From positions 780,964-814,546 of the forward strand of contig NMRA01000101.1 of NCBI GenBank assembly GCA_002633005.1: a stretch of DNA of 33,583 nt, given 5' to 3'. The position numbers were made by a program, and so were the translations under genes. Each line of letters begins with the position of its first letter. Positions within the stretch are counted from its first letter, which is position 1. This document shows positions 10,873 through 21,100 of the stretch, piece after piece. This stretch comes from Phoronis australis. Its lineage: Eukaryota; Phoronida; Phoronidae. The notes under the pieces were generated by a model. The model was not told the DNA's origin, made no database searches, and saw nothing but the letters and a program-made list of their open reading frames with translations.

Positions 10873-12467
10873 GGAAGGAATAATTATTCACAAATTGTTT
10901 TTATTGCAGCTTGTGATCTCTTGGTCACCACTAGTGGACTTGAGTGGGACCGTACTTTTCCAGATCTGACAATTAAACTTACAAAAGGTCCTTCAACTTA
11001 GAGCTGATTTTTATTGTCTGATCCAGAACTGTTATTGCAGGTGACTGTAGGCAGTGGTACATTATAACCAATCATGTTCACCACAGGACTTTCTGTAACC
11101 CCTGACTGAAGTATCAAAGCCAAGCTACTATAACTGTACCTTTTGAGCTTGGATAGACACCATTGGAGGCAGTTTAAACAAACACTCATGCAATCCAAAT
11201 TTTTCTGGATAGTCCTTCGTTACCTTATTAAAATCCTGAACTGAGCCATTTTTGTCGTGAACAGTTCCATCAGTGTGCATGTAAAAAATGCTACATTCAC
11301 TTCAGAAAAAAATAAAGGCCCCAATATAAAGCTAAGTCTACGCCAATAAGTTGAATTATTTATAAATGTGCCAAATTTACAATTACCATTATTACCTCTT
11401 GTGTATACTTCATGTATTTCCAGTGTATACCGGTTAGAACCATGGTCGTTTCTCAAGGTTATCCCTTGCTAAAAGTTGAGAAGAAGTGAGGGTCTGCCTT
11501 ACTTATCACGCTTTTTGGTTTTTGATTGGCAACCATCAGCACTGGCACCAGTCAATGAGTTCTGCTCAGAGAATAGATGGTCGCATTATCCGACGTGACT
11601 CAAGAAAATCACCAAATTATCTACTAATTTTTCATTAATGCTATGAAGTATGCACATGATCAGAAAAGAAAGAGAATTTTTCTACTAAGAAAGGTTGGTG
11701 GACCAACTGTTTCAGACTCTGAAACTCTCACTCTGGCCAGACTACGGGAACTCATTTCGTTCCGTTAGAACATACCTATAATATATATCATACAAGTAAA
11801 GAAGGGAGTAGTGTATACACAATTACACAGGAACATAGACCTGCTGGAAGTGAGAAATAGATGTGTAGTTGAATTTGCATGTCTCGTTATGTCGCTGGTG
11901 TTGGCGTCAGCGTGTTTTCCAAACCAATTACTCACTGTAGTGTTGGTCATTTGGGCTTGAGCATTCATAATGATCTAGCCAGTGGTTGTCGAGTCCTTCG
12001 CTAGGTAAATTTATTATGTACCTTAACTATTATGTTAAATTATTTCCAAGGTAAACAGCCTGAACCAGGCACTTTTTCCTGGGTCAGCTTTTATCACACT
12101 GGCACCCAACTAAGGTAAAACCCATGAAAATCCCCCCGAGATGTAATTACTTGTTCTGAGTGGCAAAAGGAGAGGGTGCCAGAATGGTGGTATTGGATCC
12201 AGAATAAAAGGCGAGCATTGCTGAAGGCAAATTCCAGGACAAGCAGTAGTGTTGCTGAGGGAAAATGCCAGTGTTCAGCTCAGATTTGCACCCAACAGGC
12301 ACGTCTGTTCCGTGGAAGGAGGAGTGTAGTGACATGTGACTTCCGGGTGTGTCATACATAGAGCCATATGAAGCCTCCCTAAATCACCTCTTAGCTGGAT
12401 GGTTTAGATGCTCAGGGAAACCCCCATTCAAGTCTCGGTGTCAGCTTAACTTTCTACAGATCTGCGC
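10873..12467. other. non-coding stretch, no gene seen
   Basis: Only short, unsupported open frames are found on both strands. No repeat, RNA gene or promoter could be named. Confidence 0.5.
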
Positions 12468-12507
12468 TATAAGTCTGACAGGGTTTGCAGCCTCCCCACC
12501 ATGTGAC

Positions 12508-12570
12508 CAGAGGCGGATCTACGGGGGGGGTCAGGGGGCTTAAACCCCCCCCTCGGGCCAGGACCCAAAA
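12508..12570 (+). mobile_element. hAT-like transposon end (CAGAGGCGGATC...)
   Basis: CAGAGGCGGATCTACGGGGG followed by a poly-C tract resembles the CAGNGGCGG terminus seen again at 26969 and 33179. Only one end can be recognised before the N at 12581. Confidence 0.5.
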
Positions 12571-12580
12571 ATTAAAAAAA

Positions 12581-12581
12581 N
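12581..12581. other. single N (assembly join or ambiguous base)
   Basis: An N lies inside an A-rich run between two copies of a 40-bp direct repeat. Sequence continuity across it should not be assumed. Confidence 0.9.
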
Positions 12582-13155
12582 AAGTCGTTTCGATGAATTA
12601 GTGCAGACGACTAAAGCACGTGCAAACTCACTGCAGTTTTTAGTATCTCTTTGGATTCTTGATATGACACCCGCACGTGCGCGGTCGAGGTTTGACTTGA
12701 GTTTAAAAACAAATGAAAAAATGGAACAGTGACATATTGTCAGTTCAACGAAATGGTTTCATTGTGGAAAAAGATTTTATTTTCAACTTTTATAACCGAT
12801 TTATGCGGTCGTCCATTTTAGGCCTACTTGGGGGTCTAAATTGTACCCTCTCTCGGTGAAATCAAAACGAGGCAACGATGTAAAAAACAAGACGGTGCCG
12901 GACATTGAATGCATTACGGAGCAAAAATTGGTGTCATTTAATTCTCAGATTATGCTTCAAGTAAGATTTTATGAAATGTCCGATATTTAGGTTCCGTCCG
13001 ATAATTAGGTACTCTAATGTGTATAAGTCTGACAGTGTTTGCAGCCTCCCCACTATGTGACGCATGTATCTATCGGTGTGATTGGCTGTTGCTTGACCTC
13101 TGAACAGTGGTCATTCATTTTCTGACCCAGATCAAAGCCAAAGCCAGGTCAAGCA

Positions 13156-13222
13156 GCACTGGTCGGATATAGGGCTATACTGAGGGGCCACAGTTACCGG
13201 GGCCATTATAACCGACCAGTGC
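13156..13222. repeat. short inverted repeat/hairpin
   Basis: GCACTGGTCGGATATA (13156 on) pairs with TATAACCGACCAGTGC at the right (to about 13222), leaving a loop of about 35 bases. Origin unknown; possibly a tiny foldback element. Confidence 0.5.
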
Positions 13223-13539
13223 CAGTTCAAACACCATGTAGATCAACACAAACAAAACCTACAACAGGCAGGTCACCTAGAAAATCTACGCTTCTATGTA
13301 ATGGCGTACAAAGTATTCCCTTCTTTAGTCATAATGCAAACTATGTTGCAACAGATGGTGATGGACCAGTCAGAAGAGATGGTCAATCAGACACTTTTAG
13401 TCTCTTGAGTTCAAGAGCTTCGTCAAGTGCAATGCTTTTGCGTGACATTAAATACAGTTATACAGTTTCACACTCACAGCTGCAAGCCCTTAAAAGAGGG
13501 TCGTGGTTCTTGAGAAAGCAGAAAGACGTCTGTCCGTAA
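13219..13539 (+). CDS. unrecognised open reading frame, 106 codons, doubtful
   Basis: This frame starts at ATG (MPVQTPCRSTQ) and ends KQKDVCP. It is Ser/Arg-rich, has no membrane segment or domain that I recognise, and overlaps the right arm of a hairpin. No splice site or promoter supports it. It may be chance or the remnant of a transposon or gene. Confidence 0.15.
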   Translation: MPVQTPCRSTQTKPTTGRSPRKSTLLCNGVQSIPFFSHNANYVATDGDGPVRRDGQSDTFSLLSSRASSSAMLLRDIKYSYTVSHSQLQALKRGSWFLRKQKDVCP

Positions 13540-14744
13540 AAAATAGTCTGTACTCCAATCAACTCCACAGCCACAACTTTGAAAATGGCTGCTATCCTGA
13601 CTCACCCACAGCAAGTCAAGTGAGTCGACAAATGACGTACTTTCAAACGAATGTTTATGAGTGGTAATACTTTGTGGTTCAATAAAAGCTACATTTTCTC
13701 ACATTGAAATGTTTTTGCACCAAATATTAGGAAAATATACTTTTTAATGTCTAAATTTATAATATAGTTTCTTTGCCAAGGAGAATTTTACTAACGTGTG
13801 ATGGAAGCGCAACCTATTGTAAAAGTCATGAGTTGACGGACTCGCCGCAAAGACCGTGACGTCGGTCGTAGACAAGAGCGTTGTCCTACCGACTGAATTT
13901 TGATCGAGTAGGCTACGTGTTGTATTTACGCCTATCAAATCAAACCTAATTTCATTGCTTCATTTTCATTTTGTGATTTTTGTTCACAATGGAGTCTTCA
14001 GGCGAGACCCTTGACTTACAGTTAGTCCTGAAAACCAGGAGATTCATTCTCGCCCGTTTTTAGTTCATCATAATATATATGATTGAAGTTTCCAACTCCA
14101 CGCCCTCAAGTCCACGGACCAATTTAGAGGACTAACGGCCATGTCATTTTTTGTCCTTTTTCGCTTTCAGTTTTAATGGGCGTCAATGTGAAATTATTCT
14201 TGCGCTCTTAATGACGGTAGCGCCCCAAAATTACTCCTGCTGAAGCAAACAAGTACAATTTATATATATTTCCAACAACTTTCAGAACTGATAGATATGG
14301 ACGTTTACTTTTAAATCCGGTTCGTGACATGTTTAAGAGTTCCGGAAGAAGCCAAGTCCACATTCTCGCTTATACCCTTAGTATTTATCAAGCTGCCGAA
14401 GGCAAAAAAAGTCTTAGATTATCCTAACCCGCCCCCGGAATGCAGCGAGAGTAGACCAGCGACATGGATACGATTTGATGCAATCCCAAAATACAAATTG
14501 AACTTTCAAAAGGCGGAGACAAATATAACGAAGCTGAATATATCGATGAATAATTAGTATATTTCTTTAATTTTTGGAGTCATTAAAAACACCCGTCGTG
14601 GTAAAAATCAAGAAAGGGATCGAACGAAATATAGTTTTAAACGAAGCATTGTGCTCAACACAATTAGAAAAGTAAAACGTAACGACTCGTCAAGTTTTAA
14701 AGTCATCATAATGCAATTTTCGTAGTCAAACAATCAATAAAAAA
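13540..14744. other. non-coding stretch left of the CTHRC1-like array
   Basis: No supportable gene is present. Open frames at 13744-13938 (minus) and 14324-14557 (plus) lack motifs or context. Confidence 0.5.
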
Positions 14745-15130
14745 CAGAAAGATCCTGGCTTGAGCCGGCACGCCTCGCCAACTGCTCCACGACGTGGTGC
14801 GTTAACATCCGTCAGACCCATCCGCTAATGTTCCTTTGTAATAATATCTCTCAACAAATCAGTCTCTGAAAAAGTATCATTAAATGTCATCACTGGTGAA
14901 TAGATCGAATACATGACATGTCGCAACAAAACCGTAGAGTGGATGCAACTGAACTCCACGTATAAATCCTATTTGTCAATGTCGTAGTTTAACCGTGGTT
15001 TTAGAATCTGGTAGGTTCAGTTTTGCTTCAGTGTAACCCGAATATAACACAGTAACTCAGCCGTGAAATCAGTTTTGGTAAATAACGCTATATTTTCTTG
15101 AAACCATTGATGCTGCTGTAACAAATTAAA
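14745..15130 (+). repeat. distal upstream block of the array, copy A
   Basis: The block runs from the AGCCGGYACGCCTC motif to the region just before the promoter. It matches 22985-23404 and 32770-33178 with moderate divergence, and its 3' part (from GTGGATGCAACTG, about 14940) matches 17826 onward at about 98%. It shows that the duplicated unit includes several hundred bases upstream of each gene. Confidence 0.85.
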
Positions 15131-15305
15131 ACTGACTCGCCAGGCTTGCCATATATGTCGGAAGGAAACATTTGGAAAACAAATTGTAAACAAGTTCTAG
15201 TTCCTGGAAAGGTAAAGGTCGCGAATGGAATAAATGGCACCAACATACATCGCGATCAGTATAAATAGCGAGTTTTCTAAACAACAGGTTAGACTTTGCT
15301 CCAAA
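15130..15305 (+). promoter_or_regulatory. TATA promoter of CTHRC1-like copy A
   Basis: TATAAATA is at 15260-15267, 39 bases before the ATG. TTCCTGGAA (STAT consensus TTCN3GAA) is at 15201-15209 and GTAAACAA (forkhead consensus) at 15186-15193. The block is nearly identical to the gene B promoter and close to the gene C promoter. Transcription probably starts 25-30 bases after TATA, giving a very short leader. Confidence 0.7.
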
Positions 15306-16062
15306 ATGAGGTGTCCAGTTCTCGTGGCGTGGTTCTTGGCGTCCTTTATTACCGTATCTGGTGACACGTGTTTCTACGGTAAGCTGTGGTTGAAGGCTCT
15401 TAATAGAATCGTTTTCCCATCAATGCGTATAAATTGCGAATTTTCCCAGATTGATTACTGAAATGTCAACAGGTAGATCTACTTTACATAACGTACTGCT
15501 TGTGGCACAAGGAAGGTAGGCGAATCTTTTCGTCACCTACAACCTGCGTGAGTAGCAAAGCAAACGAATTCTCAATTCTCATATTTATTGCGTTTTGAAT
15601 TTCTTATCAGTGCTACATGCGGTATTAGTAAAAAACAGGAACGTCGTCTGTCTTGCATTTTACCGCACCAAATTCCTTCATTTGACAGTCCTTAATGAAG
15701 TAACTGATTCTGTTGATAAGAAAAAATAAATGCTACCGATAATAGTTGTTTCGTGAGTACAATCGGATGAACGTTGAAGCATGCAGAGTTTCAAAAAATT
15801 GAATTAAACTGCAAGCACTATGTCTTTCAGATAAACTTGAGGAAATTGAAGCACGCTTACAGGTAAGTTCTCATTCTTCGTGAGCAAGACATCTTTCTAG
15901 TCATATTACACGAGCAATGACGATAGATACTTGACCACTTGGATATTCTTTGATTAGCTCATGTTGAACCCAAAATTATTAATAATTTACTTAAAGCCCT
16001 ATTTCCTGGCAATAGTCATTTATGTTTTGTTGTTATTTTCAGAAGGTGGAGTCACACGCCAG
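15306..16062 (+). pseudogene. CTHRC1-like copy A, exons 1-3 only (probable allelic copy of gene B)
   Basis: Exon 1 (15306-15378) encodes a signal peptide beginning MRCPVLVAWFLASF. Exon 2 (15831-15862) encodes KLEEIEARLQ and exon 3 (16043-16062) encodes KVESHA. Splice sites and phases equal those of gene B. The whole 14940-16199 stretch is about 98% identical to 17826-19085, introns included, with a Leu-to-Val difference at residue 11. The match stops at the single N (16201). Exons 4-6 are not found before gene B begins. The simplest reading is a second haplotype of gene B placed in tandem by the assembler. A genuine partial duplication is the alternative, and its exon 3 phase would still allow splicing to gene B exon 4. 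Confidence 0.75.
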
Positions 16063-16200
16063 GTAGGTTTTCAACACACCTGTTCAGTCGTATAGTGTAT
16101 ACAATTTGTGCAACGTCCTAAAACAATTTTGTCGAACCACATTCGTATCTTTATTTGAATTCAAATTCACAAGTTGTTTTAAACAAACTTTTCTGGCTCC

Positions 16201-16201
16201 N
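16201..16201. other. single N at the end of copy A (assembly join)
   Basis: The near-identical match between copy A and gene B stops exactly at this base, and unrelated transposon sequence follows. It is most likely a contig junction. Confidence 0.9.
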
Positions 16202-16605
16202 TATTTCAGATATCGGCGCTTCATTGACATCTTTGACTCCTCCCTTCATTAAATAGGAGGCATATGTCTTCTTCTAACTTTCTTCCGTCTGGGACATCTA
16301 CGCTTATTAACTCTGAGAAGAAGCTGATAAGTGTCCCAGATGAGTCTTTCATTAGGATTTCCAGAGGCCTCCCTTTCCTAAACAGTGCTGCTGTGACGTC
16401 ACACCCTGTCATTGCATGCAATTTTCAGGCAATGCTGCAGCGAGACCCCTTGTTGCCGAAACACATCGTTGTTTATATATTTATTTAAATAGCATTGGGA
16501 CTCCACCACGTGGCTGCGCACCAAATTAGAGGTGATTTGTATTTTATCACGGAAGACATTATGTCGGCCATCGACAAATGACTCCGCGAAACTAAAACAT
16601 TGCAA
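16202..16605 (-). mobile_element. decayed transposon-derived coding fragment (HAMTGCD motif)
   Basis: On the minus strand, 16421-16221 reads HAMTGCDVTAALFRKGRP..., close to the HAxTGCDxTSAFxxKGK motif common in repetitive, transposon-associated proteins of marine invertebrates (recalled; the family name is uncertain). A stop lies just upstream in this frame, while related-looking sequence continues in another frame (SLQHCLKI), so the copy appears frameshifted. It begins right after the N at 16201. Confidence 0.45.
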
Positions 16606-16939
16606 ACACTATACACTACACTGAATTTCGACATCATGTAAAAATTTCTTCAAAAAGGTACAACTAGGCGAGTTTTAACTGTCTTACATCTTGACACCCG
16701 TCTGCTTTTCGCTTGTAGCGATCATGAGAGTAAACACAGGCTTCAGTGAGCGAAAGTTTTTAATAATTAGTTTTTGCTTCCTGCGGTCCCGCTTTTTGCA
16801 GTTAACTTATTAAATACACAACTTTTGTCACCAATTGTTTACTTCGATTTTCGTGGTGCAATTTTTAATATCTTGTTGTCCAGTTGTTTGGATTTCCCAC
16901 CCGAGTACTTAAACTAGCAGGGGAAAGCTGCATGAACGA

Positions 16940-17825
16940 TTGTACCTCCATTTTTTAAGGTCCTTTCTGGGTTTTTGGCAGACTATTTCCGAGTAAAATT
17001 TGTCTTTCAAAGGTCATTGCGTTTTCAGTGCAGCACGATTGTTGGTTTTAAATCAGTTTAAGCCGATACCTTGAAAATCTAACTGTCTCAAAAATGGCAA
17101 ACCGTGCTTGAGATTTTTGGGGGTTTCTGCCAGGGACAATCCAGAGTGTATATTGTCTGCCGGTCATAGGGCATTTAGTGACCTGTGACATGTATTGAAT
17201 CTCATGTAATTGTTTTTGTGGTATCTCGATTGTATGTGCTAGTTCATTTTTGGGGGGTGTTTTTTGGTTTCTGCCGGACCCATTCCAGAGTGCAGTTTGT
17301 CTGTCATGGGTCATTCAATGTTCAGTGCGGTACTATTGTTTGGCCGGTACCTCGAAAATCTAGTCTAGATCAAATTTTGGTGGCATACCGTGGTTGAGAT
17401 TTTTGGGGGTTTCTGCCGGGCACAAACCAGAGTGTAATTTGTCTGTCATAGGGGTTTTAGTGATCTGTGACATGTATTGGATCATATGGAATTGGTTTTT
17501 ATGTGGTACCTCGAATGTATGTGCTAGCTCATTTTTGGGGGGTCCTTTTTTGGTTTCTGCCGGACCCATTCCAGAGTGCAATTTGTCTGTCATGGGTCAT
17601 TTGGTGTTCAGTGCGGTACTATTCTTCGTTTTAAATCAGTTTTGGTTGCTACCTCGAATATCTAGTCTAGCTTATTTTTTGGGCTGTTTGTAAGGCCCCC
17701 AGGGGTCACACCCAGAGTGCAGACAACGTCCATTTCTGTACATACTGAGGTGGACTTTAAATGCTCCCGTGGTCAGATGTTGGTACCTCGTTCATCTATA
17801 CTAAGTGCTCTGGGCTGCCGGTCTA
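16940..17825 (+). mobile_element. arm of a foldback element: array of ~142-bp subunits, forward orientation
   Basis: Tandem subunits contain GTTTCTGCCGGACCCATTCC, GTCTGTCATGGGTCATT and GGTACCTCGAAT. Their starts at about 17125, 17269, 17408 and 17553 give alternating units of about 140-145 bases and a dimer period of about 284. The arm ends with GTGCTCTGGGCTGCCGGTCT, the same terminus as the element at 19660-21359. It abuts the duplicated upstream block at 17826. The left end is not visible, and the sequence left of it leads to the N. Confidence 0.85.
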
Positions 17826-17989
17826 AGTGGATGCAACTGAACGTATAAATCCTATTTGTCAATGTCATAGTTTAACCGTGGTTTTAGAATCTGGTAGGTT
17901 CAGTTTTGCTTCAGTGTAACCCGAATATAACACAGTAACTCAGCCGTGAAATCATAGTTTTGGTAAATAACGCTTTATTTTCTTGAAAC

Positions 17990-18190
17990 CATTGATGCTG
18001 CTGTAACAAATTAAAACTGACTCGCCAGGCTTGCCATATATGTCGGAAGGAAACATTTGGAAAACAAATTGTAAACAAGTTCTAGTTCCTGGAAAGATAA
18101 AGGTCGCGAATGGAATAAATAGCACCAACATACATCGCGATCAGTATAAATAGCGAGTTTTCTAAACAACAGGTTAGACTTTGCTCCAAA
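17990..18190 (+). promoter_or_regulatory. TATA promoter of CTHRC1-like gene B
   Basis: TATAAATA is at 18145-18152. The STAT-type TTCCTGGAA is at 18086-18094 and the forkhead-type GTAAACAA at 18071-18078. Spacing to TATA is the same as in copy A. The foldback-element arm ends about 320 bases upstream of the TATA box. Confidence 0.75.
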
Positions 18191-21100
18191 ATGAGGTGTC
18201 CAGTTCTCGTGGCGTGGTTCGTGGCGTCCTTTATTACCGTATCTGGTGACACGTGTTTCTACGGTAAGCTGTGGTTGAAGGCTCTTAATAGAATCGTTTC
18301 CCCATCAATGCGTATAAATGGCGAATTTTCCAAGATAGATTACTGAAATGTCAACAGGTAGGTCTACTTTACATAACGTACTGCTTGTGGCACAAGGAAG
18401 GTAGGCGAATCTTTTCGTCACCTACAATCTGTGTCAGTAGCAAAGCAAACGAATTCTCAATTCTCATATTTGTTGCGTTTTGAATTTCTTATCAGTGCTA
18501 CATGCGGTCTTAGTAAAAAACAGGAACGTCGTCTGTCTTGCATTTTACCGCACCAAATTCCTTCATTTGACAGTCCTTAATGAAGTAACTGATTCTGTTG
18601 ATAAGAAAAAATAAATGCTACCGATAATAGTTGTTTCGTGAGTACAATCAGATGAACGTTGAAGCATGCAGAGTTTCAAAAAATTGAATTAAAGTGCAAG
18701 CACTATGTCTTTCAGATAAACTTGAGGAAATTGAAGCACGCTTACAGGTAAGTTCTCATTCTTCGTGAGCAAGATATCTTTCTAGTCATATTACACGAGC
18801 AATGACGATAGATACTTGACCACTTGGATATTCTTTGATTAGCTCATGTTGAACCCAAAATTATTAATAATTTACTTAAAGCCCTATTTCCTGGCAATAG
18901 TCATTTATGTTTTGTTGTTATTTTCAGAAGGTGGAGTCACACGCCAGGTAGGTTTTCAACACACCTGTTCAGTCGTATAGTGTATACAATTTGTGCAACG
19001 TCCTAAAACAATTTTGTCGAACCACATTCGTATCTTTATTTGAATTCAAATTCACAAGTTGTTTTAAACAAACTTTTCTGGCTCCGAGGTTTAAATCTCT
19101 GTCATTCGAAAATCGACTAGAAAACTAACGTTTTGATATCGTTGGTCTGAACTCAATTGTGTATCAGACCGAAGCGTCTGAACTGTACTGAGTAATCGTC
19201 GGTGTGCCCATAATAAGTTTGTTGTTTACTAGAATTACACATGAATTTCCGAGCAACTTTCAATCCAAAATCTTCTCATATTATCTGACATTCCTTTGAA
19301 ATATAGGCATTTCATAATCTGATAAGTATCGCTTCTACGAACAAAAAATTCGTAAGCGTATTGTAAGTTAGCCAGCCAGCTAGCTGTATGAAGACTGTCG
19401 TCAAAATACATTTAGTATACAGCTTTGCGCAAAGGCTAATTGTAAGTTAGAAGAAATTTTCAGACTAAATAATTTGACGCGTTATTGTCAACTGGCATAT
19501 TTCTGCGATTTGATCACGCGTGTGTTATTGCACGTGTTAGCAATGTTTTAGGAGTTGGCATCACCTCCATGTATAGTCTTGTCTTGTCTTTTAGAAACAT
19601 CGAACATTATCATTGGAAAGACCTAAACCTGGAAACTGATCAAGGGCAAATCAAGGTAATAGGCCAGCAGCTCAGAGTACTTAGCATAGATGAACGATGT
19701 ACCAGCATCTGACCATAGGAACGCTTAGAGTCCATCTCAGGAAGCCCCTACATACAAAAATGGACGTTTACCGTTGTCAGCAATCTGGATGCGACCCCTG
19801 GGGACCTTACAAGGGGGCCAAAAATAAGCTAGATTAGATATTCGAGGTACCGGCCAAAACTGATTTAAAACGAACAATAGTACCGCACTGAACACCAAAC
19901 GACCCATGACAAACAATGCACTCTGGAATGAGTCCGGTAGAAACCAAGAATGACCCCCCAAAAATGAGTTAGCTCATACATTCGGGGTACCACAAAAAAA
20001 CAATCCCATATGATTCAATACATGTCACAGATCACTAAATGTACCATGACAGACAAAATACAATATGGGTTGTGCCCGCCACAAACCCCTAAAATGTCAA
20101 ATTTGAGGTAGATTAGGTATTCGAGGAACCAGCTGTATTTAAACAAACTGTGCCACAATAAACACCGAATGACCCATGACGGACAAATTGCTCTCGGAAA
20201 GTGTCCCACAGAAACTCAAAAAGGGCCCGAAAAAATGAAGTAGCTCATATATACCACGTGACTGAATATATGTCACTGATAAATAAATGCCCCATGACAG
20301 ACAAAATACACTTCGTGGGTTTTGCTAGGCAGAAACACCCAAAAATGTCACCAACCGTATGTCATTGAAAATTTGAGCTAGAGTAGATATTCGAGGTAGG
20401 CCTACCAGCTAAAATTGATTTAAAACCAACAAATTTACAGCACTGAGCAATGAATGACCCATGACAGACACTGCCCTCTTGAAAGGGTCGCCAGAAACTC
20501 AAAACGACCACTGCTGTAGTGGTAAACTTATAGGTAAATAGGCTCCCAAAGCCCACCGTATCACCTTGAGTACTGAACGTAACTTGCGGTGCGTAGGCGC
20601 TACGTTCAAACGCCAAAAGGTGGTTGGCTGCGCCTACATGTGCCCCAGTACAGCACTGAAAATGACGCCCAAAAAGAAGCTAGCTCATACATTCGGGGTA
20701 CCCTAATTAACAATTCCATGTGAATCAAACAGAAGTTACTGGTTAACAAACGGTCTGTGACAGACAAAATCAAGAATGTCGATAAGGAAGGTGTTTTCAC
20801 GTGCTTAGTTTGCAGTTCATGGCGAATTCTTGTACTTCCGTAATACTTTCGCGTTTTTATCTGTTTTAGCTGTTTCTTCGAATATCTAATCCAGCTCAAA
20901 TTTCCAATGCCATACCGTGATTGACAGTTGGTGGGGGGAGGGGGGGTTCTGGCGGGCACAACCCAGAGTCATTTTATCTGTCATGGGGCATTTAGTGATC
21001 AGTGACATGTATTGAATCACATGGAATTGGTTTTGTATGGTACCTCGAATATATGAGCTAGCTCATTTTTGAGGGTCGTTTTTGGTTGCCGGACCCATTC

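Larger units (their letters stand above)
12468..13061 (+). repeat. 40-bp direct repeats flanking a hAT-like end and an assembly gap base
   Basis: TATAAGTCTGACAGGGTTTG... at 12468-12507 recurs with few changes at 13022-13061. The first copy is followed directly by CAGAGGCGGATCTACGGGGG (12508), the typical end of hAT-like non-autonomous elements. A single N lies at 12581. The far transposon end is not visible. The pair could be an old duplication or two overlapping contig ends joined at the N. Confidence 0.6.

Noticed and set aside
17048-17693. Several open frames of 70-99 codons on both strands
   Set aside because: They repeat with the satellite subunits of the foldback arm and have no consistent frame or motif.
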